Below are positions 1-7,888 of a stretch of DNA of 19,701 nucleotides, piece by piece. Positions within the stretch are counted from its first letter, which is position 1. Every line of letters starts with the position of its first letter. The notes under the pieces were generated by a model, which saw only the letters and a list, made by a program, of their open reading frames with translations, did not search any database and was not told the origin of the DNA. Origin of the DNA: an uncultured Oscillospiraceae bacterium (GTDB taxonomy: Bacteria; Bacillota; Clostridia; Oscillospirales; Ruminococcaceae); contig CAJUMG010000024.1 of the NCBI GenBank assembly GCA_910587335.1, positions 1 through 19,701 on the forward strand, given 5' to 3'. The position numbers and the translations under genes were made by a program.

Positions 1-33
1 CGATCAATTTATGTCCGCACCACAATAATGAAA

Positions 34-445
34 ATCAACGGATAACTTTTGTCCGATGATTCCGTGTTACGGTAATTGGTGGTGACAAACTTTGTCACCA
101 CCACAAATTTCGGTAGCCGCTCCCGAAAATCACTGACCATATCGGCATACGGGAGGAGTGGGCCACTTTGACCCACTCCTCTTTACTTTAGGAAATTGAG
201 GTGGACAAACTCTGTCCGCCCCATATTGGCAACCCCAATGGATAATGATTGCCCACTGATTATCTGTGGTTCACTTTGAACTACTGATTGCTGGTAAGTG
301 ACCAACTTGGTCACTTACCAAGGAAAAGGCACACAGATTTCAGACTATCTCTGGTAACGGGTCAAAATGACCCGTTACCAGAGAGCGCAATCAAAGGGCC
401 AATTTGACCCATTGATAAGATCAAATGACAAATTTTGTCACTTGA
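34..445. repeat. Array of about 11 co-varying palindromes
   Basis: At least ten clear dyads, plus one at 118, have centres near 47, 90, 118, 167, 210, 247, 275, 306, 366, 403 and 433. Most fit the 17-base pattern NKGRYMAA-N-TTKRYCMN, for example GTGACAAACTTTGTCAC at 82-98. Arms extend well past the core in several: 13 bp perfect at 77-103, 14 bp at 292-320 and 17 bp at 348-384. Arm sequences differ from unit to unit, but the two arms of each unit change together, so dyad symmetry is kept rather than sequence. Centre-to-centre spacing is mostly 28-43 bases. A degenerate half-site near 9-17 suggests the array may continue left of the window. It could be a protein-binding array (partition or replication type) or a chain of RNA hairpins in the 3' region of the gene at 448-678. 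The family is not recognised. Confidence 0.85.
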
Positions 446-447
446 TT

Positions 448-678
448 TCATCGATCCCGCTTCTTCCAGATGATGTCATACCCCAGTGCGTCCGCCAGTT
501 CCACGGCCTCGCCGTAGCGGAGAGAACCCCGCCGCAGTTTGCCGGACAGGTTGGGAACGCTGGCACTCCAGCCGTACTCGTCCGACAGGTAATCCACCAC
601 TTCCGTCATGGTCATGCCCGCCCGGACGATGTAGGACTTGATCTCATTTCGATAGGCTTCTGCTTTTTTCGTGTTCAT
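448..678 (-). CDS. Small helix-turn-helix-like DNA-binding protein
   Basis: This encodes 76 residues. The start chosen is the ATG at 678, beginning MNTKKAEAYRNEIK, because GGAAGGAG lies about 9 bases upstream; the frame stays open further upstream, but without such a site. The sequence is an amphipathic helix, a T-M-T-E-V-V-D-Y-L helix, then VPNLSGKLRRGSLRYGEAVE, which reads as a recognition-helix region. The layout resembles Cro/XRE or DUF6471-type small HTH proteins (family resemblance judged by eye). Its stop codon lies 3 bases from the last palindrome of the array, and its transcript would run through the array. A role in binding those palindromes is inference only. No metabolic function is implied. 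Confidence 0.7.
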   Translation of the reverse strand: MNTKKAEAYRNEIKSYIVRAGMTMTEVVDYLSDEYGWSASVPNLSGKLRRGSLRYGEAVELADALGYDIIWKKRDR

Positions 679-1243
679 GTTCAAAACTCTCCTTCCTTTT
701 GCCTCGCTCTGTGATATAATGAGGATGCTACTGCTTGACGGTTGTTCGCCACAGAGCGTTGATTGCTCGTTGATGGTCATCTGCTCAGATTTCAGCCCAT
801 GATGCCCTGCTCACACAGCCACCCTATCATCTTTGCTGTTGGGTGTAGTTTTCTGATGAATGACGAAGAGACTTGCCGGATGGCGCGATGCGTTCACCGC
901 TGAGCGCATCGCTTTTTCCTATGGGTGCAAATACTCAAATGAGCGTTTTTTCGCTGACTTCACAAGGCTTGAATTCGGATTGTGATTTTAAGCGCCGTTC
1001 TCCCCGAATGCTGTTCCTGCCCGGAATCTCACCCCGGCGTATCGCTTTCCTTGGTGCGCTCATATCATGGCGTCACTTAACCGGAAAGCATATCCCATTC
1101 GGACGGTCATGCAATTTTCAAGGTTCAGTGGTGCGTGTCAGGTACATTGTAGCGAAAAAAAGCGCCCTTTCCCGTTATATCCAAGAGGATGGAAAAGGGC
1201 GACAAATCGGCGTGATTTCCACGCTTATGGACGGATGGCAGCG
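679..1243. other. Long non-coding leader between the two HTH genes
   Basis: This 565-base stretch separates the leftward small HTH gene from the rightward XRE gene. Open frames that cross it have no ribosome binding site and no recognisable protein character. It contains a terminator-like hairpin (885-917). It also contains a short AGCG-T6-CGCT dyad near 942-955 and a 10-bp inverted repeat just before the XRE start, CGCCCTTTCC at 1163-1172 against GGAAAAGGGCG at 1191-1201. Such an arrangement could give attenuated expression of the XRE gene. No clear sigma-A promoter pair was found for either gene. Confidence 0.5.
885..917 (+). terminator. Rho-independent terminator-like hairpin
   Basis: GCGATGCG (885-892) pairs perfectly with CGCATCGC (905-912) across a 12-base loop and is followed at once by TTTTT (913-917). 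No gene on the plus strand ends just before it. It may therefore end a short leader or small RNA transcript, or act as an attenuator upstream of the XRE gene. Confidence 0.6.
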
Positions 1244-2089
1244 ATGGAAACGAAATTGACGATACAGGAGCGGTTGAAAGATTTGCGGGTCGTTGACCGG
1301 GGACTGAGCCTGGAACAGCTTGCGGAGCAGACTGGGCTTTCCAAATCTGCTCTCGGCAAATATGAGTCTGAAGATTTCAAGGACATCAGCCCCTTTGCCA
1401 TTGTGACGCTGGCAAAGTTCTATGGCGTGTCCGCCGACTATCTGCTGGGCCTGACAGAGCAAAAAAATCACCCAGACACAGCTCTTTCTGAGCTGCATTT
1501 GAGTGATGATGCTATTGAAATATTAAAGAATGGGAAGTTTAATAAGCGGCTTCTGTCCGAAATTCTTTGTCATCCTGATTTTCAGAAGCTGATGTTGGAC
1601 ACAGAGATTTTCGTTGACCGGATTGCCGATATGCGGATCAACGATCTGAACACTTTGCTGGAGGCTGTTCGCCAGACTGTCATTGACAAGAAAAATCCCA
1701 GAGACAATGATTTGTATATTCGCACTTTAGAGTTGGCGCAAGTGAATGAAGATGAATACTTTGGCCATGTAATCCATAAGGACATGAACCGCATTATCCG
1801 TGACATTCGGGAAACTCACAAGACAGATACCACAACTGCTGATGTAGCCTCTCCCGCTTTTGAAGCACAGAAGAAACTGCAAGAGGCCATGAACCTTGAA
1901 GGCAGTGATGATGAAAAGAAGGCACGAGCGTTTCTCGTCACCTATGGTATCGATTATGAGGCACTAACAATGGATGAGTTCGTGACACTGATTGATATTC
2001 TAAAAAAATCTAAATACATGAAAAGCCCATACAATCAGCGGGGCAAAAGAAATATGGTACACGGCAAGGGCAAACGGAAAAGAAAATAA
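1244..2089 (+). CDS. XRE-family transcriptional regulator
   Basis: This encodes 281 residues from the ATG at 1244; an ATG three codons upstream (1235) is equally possible, since neither has a strong ribosome binding site. Residues about 7-65 are a classic Cro/C1-type HTH: IQERLKDLR, SLEQLAEQTGLSKSALGKYE, then the conserved FYGVSADYLLGLT. The rest is helical, charged and not recognised, ending in a very basic tail (GKGKRKRK) that may contact nucleic acid. Long XRE proteins of this kind are common in integrative elements and beside defence genes. It lies 37 bases before the AbiH gene on the same strand, so the two probably share a transcript and the XRE protein may control AbiH. Confidence 0.88.
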   Translation: METKLTIQERLKDLRVVDRGLSLEQLAEQTGLSKSALGKYESEDFKDISPFAIVTLAKFYGVSADYLLGLTEQKNHPDTALSELHLSDDAIEILKNGKFNKRLLSEILCHPDFQKLMLDTEIFVDRIADMRINDLNTLLEAVRQTVIDKKNPRDNDLYIRTLELAQVNEDEYFGHVIHKDMNRIIRDIRETHKTDTTTADVASPAFEAQKKLQEAMNLEGSDDEKKARAFLVTYGIDYEALTMDEFVTLIDILKKSKYMKSPYNQRGKRNMVHGKGKRKRK

Positions 2090-2126
2090 ATCATCGATAG
2101 TTGAACAGAAGAGATAAGGAGATAAC

Positions 2127-3387
2127 ATGGAAATTCTGTTAATAGGAAACGGTTTCGATTTAGAGCATAAGCTGCCAACCTCTTATAGAAGTTTTCTTGA
2201 ATTTTGTGAGAAAGTCACAAGAATATTTACTTTTTCAGAATCAGCACATTTGAGTGAGTACCGAAGTAAGAATATTGATAATTGGGAAATAGACGACTCA
2301 ATTAAAGAGGTTTTGCTATTAGGGTTTGAAAAAAGAACATTTAAGCGGATTTTAAAAGAGGATACTCATATTTCCGAAGCAACAACACCGTATGATGTAT
2401 TAAACGAGTTATATGTTCATCTCTGTAATAATGTATGGTTGAATTATTTTCTGACATGTCCATCCTACATAGGTGAAAACTGGATTGATTTTGAATCGGA
2501 AATATCAAGAGTAATTCAAGCCCTTGATGCTACAAGGTTTCAGATTTCTCACGGTGGTAATATTCAAAATATTAATAATAGCGACAGTAAGGTAATAGTC
2601 GCATTGCTAAAGGCCGCAAAAGGCTCTATGCGAGCTGCATTACAAGATACAGCAGCCATAGATAAATTCACTGAACTTTTAAATTTATATAGTAGAATTT
2701 GTTGGAAAAATTGCAATAGTTACAAAGAGCGTTGATATTGAAAATTTACATCCAGATTGTGTGTTGTCATTCAATTATTCTGACACATATGAGCGAATAT
2801 ATGGAAACGGTAAAAAAATTCAATATGATTACATTCACGGAAAGGCGGATATTCGAAAAAGTGTTAAATCCAGCAATTTAGTTCTTGGTATTGATGAATA
2901 TTTAGGTGATGACCGCAAAAATTGTGATTTGGAATTTCTGCCGTTCAAAAAATATTATCAGCGCATATACAAGTCTACTGGAAATGCGTATCTCAATTGG
3001 GTGAACAGGATTAAAAAGGATGATGCCGAATATCATAGAAAAGTGAATCTTGCTTACACAGGAGAAGCAGACCCGCTTTATAGTTTTCCGTGGCAAAAGC
3101 GTTATTATTTGAATGTGTCAAGCATTGATCGTCCAGAACATACACTATATATTTTTGGCCATTCACTGGATATTACCGATAAAGATGTATTAAAACTTTT
3201 TATTTGTAATGACAATGTGCAAACAAAAATATTCTATCATCGCAAAAGCGAAGATGATAAAACTGCTCTTAAAAAGTTGATTAGAAACCTTGTGCGAATA
3301 ATGGGACAGGACGAGTTAATACGAAGAACAGGCGGATCCTATAAAACCATCGAATTTATACCACAGACATTGTCATATAACGAATAA
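2127..3387 (+). pseudogene. abiH: AbiH-family abortive infection protein, frameshifted
   Basis: The first frame (2127-2735, ATG preceded by AAGGAG) begins MEILLIGNGFDLEHKLPTSY, the N-terminal signature of the AbiH phage-defence family. The matching C-terminal half lies one frame over, from about 2701 to 3387, with SFNYSDTYER, YIHG, LVLGIDEY and FGHSLDITDKDVLK. The span is 1261 bases, 3 x 420 + 1, so one extra base explains the break. Removing one T from the TTT at 2698-2700 gives SRIVGKIAIVTK and joins both halves into 419 residues. AbiH is known to make cells abort phage infection; its mechanism is not settled. The gene is clearly AT-rich compared with the chromosome to its right, which suggests transfer. 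It may be a dead gene, a phase-variable gene, a frameshift-decoded gene or a sequencing error. Confidence 0.88.
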
Positions 3388-3393
3388 TATTCC

Positions 3394-3439
3394 AAAAATG
3401 CTAAACCGCACATGGATTTATGTCCATGTGCGGTTTAGC
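3394..3439 (-). terminator. Strong hairpin ending the NUDIX transcript
   Basis: A perfect 17-bp stem (3400-3416 with 3423-3439) closes a 6-base loop. Read on the minus strand it is followed by ATTTTT (3394-3399), which fits a Rho-independent terminator for the leftward NUDIX gene. On the plus strand only a short GTTTA follows, so termination of the abiH transcript would be weaker. It lies between two convergent genes and marks the right edge of the AT-rich island. Confidence 0.7.
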
Positions 3440-3538
3440 GTTTACCAATCCTGCTTGACAGATGCCGTGGTTATAATCTGTGGATTACTGTTTTACGGAC
3501 ATCGGCATAATGGAGTGCGTTCCTTTTTCTATGGCAGC

Positions 3539-4027
3539 CTATTTTTTTCGATCATCTGTGATAATGTGGACGATACCGGGATGATCCTCCCCAAGATAGT
3601 CTTTTAAAAAGCTGGGGAAAGCTTTATATTGGTCCAGCTGTCCGGTGGGGATCCAATGCATCTGCTCCCGCACGCCATATACATAGCTGTTGCTTTGAAG
3701 CTCCTGGGTTCCTCTGGGCTTCATCAGAAAATATAAGGATATTTCATGGCAGTCCAGGCCCTTTAAGGTCCCGGTGTTTTCGTCAAAAAAATTCTCATGA
3801 ATCACAGCCAGGCGATCTATTTCATACTGGACGCCTGTTTCCTCATACACTTCGCGTTTTACCGCATCCTCGGCGGTTTCTCCCAGATGGACACCGCCGC
3901 CAATGGAATACAAATAATCTTCCTGTTCATTTCCCGCGAACAGTACGCAGCCGTCCTCTAGGATAATTGCGCCGACCCGATACCGAAACCAACGATTCTC
4001 TTTGGTAAATCCACAATCAAAGTCCAC
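3539..4027 (-). CDS. NUDIX hydrolase
   Basis: This encodes 162 residues. The NUDIX box is complete at about residues 44-66 (G-x5-E-x7-REVYEETGV), giving the metal-binding helix that hydrolyses nucleoside diphosphate-linked substrates; the actual substrate cannot be told from sequence. The start chosen is the GTG at 4027, just before DFDCGFTKENRWFRYRVGA, preceded by a G-rich Shine-Dalgarno-like GGGGGGG. The frame stays open upstream to 4126, but those residues look unlike the family and have no ribosome binding site. A promoter at 4214-4242 would give a leader of about 180 bases. The gene is convergent with abiH and ends before the hairpin at 3394-3439. Confidence 0.88.
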   Translation of the reverse strand: MDFDCGFTKENRWFRYRVGAIILEDGCVLFAGNEQEDYLYSIGGGVHLGETAEDAVKREVYEETGVQYEIDRLAVIHENFFDENTGTLKGLDCHEISLYFLMKPRGTQELQSNSYVYGVREQMHWIPTGQLDQYKAFPSFLKDYLGEDHPGIVHIITDDRKK

Positions 4028-4213
4028 TTTTTCCCCCCCGTTTCTGTCTCTTTTCTCATACCCCAGCTGTTTCCCCACCAGGATGATCTTGACCCGGTCC
4101 GGTGTGCGCCGCATTCCCATACACACGATGTTACAGCAGATGCGGCCGCCGCTTTTTTGGATTACACTTTTTTCACCGCATTTGACCGTTTTCGTCCGGC
4201 GGTTATTTTTAGA

Positions 4214-4242
4214 ATTTTACCACATATATCTCGCAAGCTCAA
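4214..4242 (-). promoter_or_regulatory. Sigma-A-like promoter for the NUDIX gene
   Basis: Read on the minus strand, TTGAGC (4237-4242) and TAAAAT (4214-4219) are separated by 17 bases, and TGG before the -10 gives an extended -10 element. Transcription would start near 4207 and run leftward into the NUDIX gene. Confidence 0.6.
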
Positions 4243-4338
4243 GGTATACCGGTAGAACATCGATATAACAGCGCGAGCCATTATCTAAAAAGTCAAATTC
4301 TTCTTACCTGGCACTGAAAGATCCCGCTTGTTTTTTGA

Positions 4339-4367
4339 TTGAAGCGAGGAACCGGCCGTGATATAAT
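4339..4367 (+). promoter_or_regulatory. Sigma-A-like promoter for the GNAT gene
   Basis: TTGAAG (4339-4344) and a consensus TATAAT (4362-4367) are separated by 17 bases. The predicted start near 4374 leaves a leader of about 34 bases before the GNAT ribosome binding site and ATG. Confidence 0.75.
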
Positions 4368-4407
4368 CAAGATAATCAATTGGGCTTTACAGAGAGGAAC
4401 ACAAAAA

Positions 4408-4920
4408 ATGAATGATATATTTAGAAAAATCGAGAAGGATGAATTTGATAGATTACATGACCTATTCCCAGATAATGAACAAATGTGGTTAAAATATCGG
4501 GACAAACGATGGAAGGAATTTGATCAAAAAGAAATCGACGTTTATGTCATCGAACAAAACCATGATTTTATAGGGGAATTGTCCGTCCATTATAAAAGCC
4601 GCGATTTGGCTTCTGAAGCGGTTCCGAATCAAAGAGTTTACCTTCATACTTTTAGACTGGATAAAAAGCATCAGGGATTGGGACTTGGACAAAAGCTCAT
4701 ACAATTTGTTTTATCCGATTTAGAGCGGCAAGGCTATACCGAGTTTACGGTTGGTGTGGATGAGGATAACAAAAGAGCAAAACATATTTATTGGAAATTG
4801 GGATTTACCGAAGCTATTGATAAAGGCTATGGAGATGAATTGGATCCGAGCGATTATACCTTATATATGAGAAGCATTCCGAAACCTGGCTCCGAGCAAC
4901 GCAAAAGACGGCAGGGATAA
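4408..4920 (+). CDS. GNAT-family N-acetyltransferase
   Basis: This encodes 170 residues from the ATG at 4408 (MNDIFRKIEK), with AGAGG about 10 bases upstream and a good promoter at 4339-4367. The GNAT fold is visible in the strand that ends in HTFRLDKKHQGLGLGQKLI, where the Q-x-x-G-x-G/A-type acetyl-CoA loop (HQGLGLG) sits, followed by the helix and the late motif VGVDEDNKRAKHIYWKLGF. Such enzymes transfer acetyl from acetyl-CoA to an amine; the acceptor is unknown. The gene is more AT-rich than the flanking MBL and NUDIX genes and may be a recent arrival. Confidence 0.88.
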   Translation: MNDIFRKIEKDEFDRLHDLFPDNEQMWLKYRDKRWKEFDQKEIDVYVIEQNHDFIGELSVHYKSRDLASEAVPNQRVYLHTFRLDKKHQGLGLGQKLIQFVLSDLERQGYTEFTVGVDEDNKRAKHIYWKLGFTEAIDKGYGDELDPSDYTLYMRSIPKPGSEQRKRRQG

Positions 4921-4932
4921 ATGCCCTTCGCT

Positions 4933-4960
4933 TTTCTTTGGCGGTGTTTTGCGGTATAAT
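4933..4960 (+). promoter_or_regulatory. Possible promoter for the UPF0173-mmuM pair
   Basis: A consensus TATAAT (4955-4960) lies 47 bases before the UPF0173 ATG. The best -35 is the weak TTTCTT at 4933-4938, 16 bases away. The position is right, but the -35 is poor. Confidence 0.45.
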
Positions 4961-5007
4961 AGCTGTAAAATAGTATGATACGGATTTTTCGCAAGGAGGT
5001 TTTATAC

Positions 5008-5664
5008 ATGGATTCCAAAATCACCATCACCTGGCACGGGCACTCCTGTTTTTCCCTATCTGCCGGCGGGTACACGCTGGTACTGGACCCCTATGACGAC
5101 AGTTTGGACGGATATGCGCCGCTACATCTTTCGGCCAACGAGGTTCTTTGCAGCCACAGCCATCACGACCACGCCTGGCTGGCTGCGGTATCCTTGGAAG
5201 AGGCGCCCGCTTCGCCGTTCGCTTTGCGCGCTGTAAAAACCTGGCACGATGACTGCCAGGGAAAAAAGCGGGGAGAAAACCTGGTTCATGTCATAAAGGC
5301 TTTTGGAAAAACGCTGGTCCACTGCGGGGATTTGGGCCATCTTCTCACCCGGGAACAGGTTGAACAGATTGGTCCCTGCGATGTTTTGATGGTGCCGGTA
5401 GGCGGGTTTTATACCATCGACGCGGCACAAGCCCGGCAGGTGGCTGATCAGCTAAAGGCTTCTGTAATCATTCCCATGCACTACCGGTTCGCGGGATACG
5501 GCATCTCGGTTATCGGCGAGGTAGAGGATTTTCTCGCTCTGGCCGGTGATTTTCCAGTACATCGCTATCCGGGAAATCAGCTGGTTTTAGAGGACGGGAT
5601 GTCCCGACAGATCGCCGTACTAAGCTACCAAAAAACATCAAAAGAAGGAGCGGATGTAAAATGA
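5008..5664 (+). CDS. Metallo-beta-lactamase-fold hydrolase, UPF0173 type
   Basis: This encodes 218 residues. The ATG at 5008 has AAGGAGG 8 bases upstream. Features of the UPF0173 metal-dependent hydrolases are visible: WHGHSCF near the N terminus, the metal-binding HSHHDH in CSHSHHDHAW, a further metal ligand in LVHCGDLGH, then MVPVGGFYTID and the C-terminal PMHYR. Two metal ions are expected, by family knowledge, and the substrate of this family is unknown. It overlaps the next gene by 4 bases (ATGA), so the two are translationally coupled. Confidence 0.9.
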   Translation: MDSKITITWHGHSCFSLSAGGYTLVLDPYDDSLDGYAPLHLSANEVLCSHSHHDHAWLAAVSLEEAPASPFALRAVKTWHDDCQGKKRGENLVHVIKAFGKTLVHCGDLGHLLTREQVEQIGPCDVLMVPVGGFYTIDAAQARQVADQLKASVIIPMHYRFAGYGISVIGEVEDFLALAGDFPVHRYPGNQLVLEDGMSRQIAVLSYQKTSKEGADVK

Positions 5665-6602
5665 ACCGAATTGAAGAGTTTGTCCAGAAAAATCAGGTAC
5701 TGATCCTCGATGGCGCAATGGCTACCGAGCTGGAGGGCAAGGGGCTGGACCTAAACGATGCGCTGTGGTCGGCCAAGGTACTGGCAGAGCATCCGGAAGT
5801 GATTGAGCAGGTCCACTATGAATATTTTCTGGCCGGCGCGGACTGCGCCATGACCGCCAGCTATCAGGCTACCATCGACGGCTTTTTGAAAAAAGGATAC
5901 ACCCTCTCTCAGGCGGAAAACTTCATCACCGACTCGGTAAAGATTGCGGCCAAAGCCCGGGACCGGTTCTGGCAGGATCCCAAAAACCGGGAAGGGCGGC
6001 CCTATCCGCTAATTGTGGCGGCGGTGGGTCCTTACGGCGCATATCTGGCTGACGGCAGTGAATACCGGGGAGACTACGATGTTTCCGAGACCGAGCTGAT
6101 GGACTTTCACCGCCGCCGGATGCAGCTTTTGTTAGAGGCTGGCGCGGATGTTTTGGCCTGTGAGACCGTCCCCTGCCTGTTCGAAGCCCAGGCTATGGCG
6201 AAAACGGTCGGTGAATTCCAAGACGCGTTGTGCTGGGTCAGCTTTAGCTGCAACAGTGAGGATACCATCTGCGACGGCACCTCTATCGCTGTTTGTGCCG
6301 CGGCCATGGATGTTTTTGATCAGGTGGTGGCTGTAGGGATCAACTGCACGCCGCCGCACCTGCTCCCCTCTTTGATCCGCCAGGTGAAAACCGGCACAAA
6401 AAAACCGATTGCTGTCTACCCCAACTCGGGAGAGATCTATGATCCTGTTACCAAAACCTGGATGGGCACATCCCAAGGGAAGGGCTTTACCCTGGCGTCT
6501 AAAAGCTGGTATGAAGCGGGAGCGCGGCTGATTGGCGGCTGCTGCCGCACCACACCGGCAGATATCGCCCAGGTGTACGGCTGGGTAAAAGAACTGCGCT
6601 AA
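5661..6602 (+). CDS. mmuM: Homocysteine S-methyltransferase
   Basis: This encodes 313 residues, close to the usual size of the MmuM family. It transfers a methyl group, normally from S-methylmethionine or S-adenosylmethionine, to homocysteine to make methionine in the cytoplasm. The N-terminal LILDGAMATELEGKG is the family signature. The three zinc-binding cysteines are in place: Cys229 in VGINCTPP and Cys294-Cys295 in IGGCCRTTP. The start overlaps the UPF0173 stop (ATGA), and GAAGGAG lies 10 bases upstream, inside the previous gene. No S-box or other methionine riboswitch is seen upstream. Confidence 0.93.
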   Translation: MNRIEEFVQKNQVLILDGAMATELEGKGLDLNDALWSAKVLAEHPEVIEQVHYEYFLAGADCAMTASYQATIDGFLKKGYTLSQAENFITDSVKIAAKARDRFWQDPKNREGRPYPLIVAAVGPYGAYLADGSEYRGDYDVSETELMDFHRRRMQLLLEAGADVLACETVPCLFEAQAMAKTVGEFQDALCWVSFSCNSEDTICDGTSIAVCAAAMDVFDQVVAVGINCTPPHLLPSLIRQVKTGTKKPIAVYPNSGEIYDPVTKTWMGTSQGKGFTLASKSWYEAGARLIGGCCRTTPADIAQVYGWVKELR

Positions 6603-6677
6603 GGCTTATTTGTGAAAATCCAGGAAAAAATCCTTTTTATTCCAGAATAAAATTTACCGATCATTCATTTTTCCCGG

Positions 6678-6707
6678 TTGTCCTGTACGCCGCTTTTATG
6701 GTAAAGT
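6678..6707 (+). promoter_or_regulatory. Possible promoter for the PrsA-like gene
   Basis: TTGTCC (6678-6683) and TAAAGT (6702-6707) are separated by 18 bases, placing a start near 6714 and a leader of about 80 bases. Both boxes deviate from consensus, so this is a moderate call. Confidence 0.4.
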
Positions 6708-6793
6708 GAAGGTATATGATTTCGGCCGCTGTCCGCCGCAAGGAGCAGCAATCGCTTTGGCTTGCAGTCATTGCTATTTTTAGGAGTTTGCCC

Positions 6794-7879
6794 ATGAAGA
6801 AATTAAAATCTGTTTTTTCCCTTTTGCTCGCTTTCGCTCTGATGACCGTTTCTCTAACCGGCTGCGGCGGCGATAAGAAGGGGGATTCGCTGGTGAAACG
6901 GATCACCGGTCTGGACCCCGAAACAACGGTTATGACCATCAATGATTCTGCGATTTCCGCCGAGCTGTACTACTACTGGCTATCTATTGTCTGCGAGGAC
7001 ACCGCCGCTTATTACACCGACGGAATCCAGTGGGATGAAATTCTTTACGACAACGTGACCGTTTCAGAATACATCAAGTCCACGACCCTTGACACACTGA
7101 TTCAATATCAAATTGTCACCGATCTGGACAAGGAATACCATTTGCAGGATCAGGAAGAAGTACAGACCTATCTGGACCAGATGGTCGCCAACAACGTAGA
7201 GAATTTCGGAGGCGAAGAGGAATTCGACAAAAGCTTAGCGGACGCTGGCGTGACACGGGAAACCATTTTATATCTGTATAAAACCCAGTATCTTTACAGT
7301 GATTTGCAGGATAAGCTGTATGCGCCAGGCGGCCCTTTAGAGGTGAGCGACGCTGACATACAAAGCTTTATCGACCAAAATTACGGCGCGGAAAACGGGG
7401 TCTATTCAGCCAAGCACATTCTATTTAAAACGGTAGATGACGCGGGCGCGGCGCTGTCGGGTGAGGAAATCGCCGCGCAAAAGCAAAAAGCCCAAGGGGT
7501 CCTGAGCCAGCTGCGCGCCAGCGAAAATCCCCAGGAGCTGTTTGATCAGCTGATGGCTGAACACAACGAGGATCTTGGCGAGCCGGCCGAGGGCTATAGC
7601 TTTGGTCCCGGTGAGATGGTGGACGAATTTTATCAGGGGACTGCCGCTTTAGAGGAATATGAAATCAGCGATCTGGTAGAAAGCCAGTTTGGCTATCACA
7701 TTATTCTGCGCCTTCCCAGTGAAAAACCCACTGTGGAAGAATCCCGGGAAGGTTATATGCTGGAGCAGTTCAGCACCATGTTCCAGGAACGGGTAACCGG
7801 CGCAAAGGTTGAATATGCAAAGGACATCACTTTAATGGAGCCGAAGGAATACTATACCCAGTATAGCAAAGGCGAATAG
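6794..7879 (+). CDS. PrsA-like foldase lipoprotein (parvulin-type peptidyl-prolyl isomerase)
   Basis: This encodes 361 residues from the ATG at 6794, with TAGGAG 7 bases upstream. A lipoprotein signal peptide is clear: MKKLK, a hydrophobic stretch, then the lipobox LTGC with Cys24 as the lipidated residue. After a helical N-terminal chaperone region (SurA-N-like) comes a parvulin domain at about residues 200-315, with YSAKHILFK and a conserved ending FGYHIILRL. The protein should be anchored to the outer face of the membrane and help secreted proteins fold. It stands as a single gene between its own promoter region and a strong bidirectional terminator. Confidence 0.88.
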   Translation: MKKLKSVFSLLLAFALMTVSLTGCGGDKKGDSLVKRITGLDPETTVMTINDSAISAELYYYWLSIVCEDTAAYYTDGIQWDEILYDNVTVSEYIKSTTLDTLIQYQIVTDLDKEYHLQDQEEVQTYLDQMVANNVENFGGEEEFDKSLADAGVTRETILYLYKTQYLYSDLQDKLYAPGGPLEVSDADIQSFIDQNYGAENGVYSAKHILFKTVDDAGAALSGEEIAAQKQKAQGVLSQLRASENPQELFDQLMAEHNEDLGEPAEGYSFGPGEMVDEFYQGTAALEEYEISDLVESQFGYHIILRLPSEKPTVEESREGYMLEQFSTMFQERVTGAKVEYAKDITLMEPKEYYTQYSKGE

Positions 7880-7888
7880 CCTGGACCC

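Noticed and set aside
34..445. The array as a CRISPR or integron attC array
   Set aside because: The units are palindromes with differing arms and short uneven gaps. There are no identical direct repeats with spacers of constant length, no cas genes, and no cassettes or integrase.
715..720. TATAAT on the plus strand before the XRE leader
   Set aside because: No acceptable -35 box lies 16-18 bases upstream, so it is not called as a promoter.
873..1259. Open frame of 128 codons on the plus strand upstream of the XRE gene
   Set aside because: It has no ribosome binding site, no protein-like pattern, runs through the terminator hairpin at 885-917 and overlaps the XRE start.
3453..3475. TTGACA and TATAAT near each other on the plus strand
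   Set aside because: The spacer is only 11 bases, too short for a sigma-A promoter, and no gene follows on that strand.
4910..4940. Possible terminator overlapping the GNAT stop codon
   Set aside because: The stem is only four base pairs with bulges, so the T-rich tail alone is not convincing.
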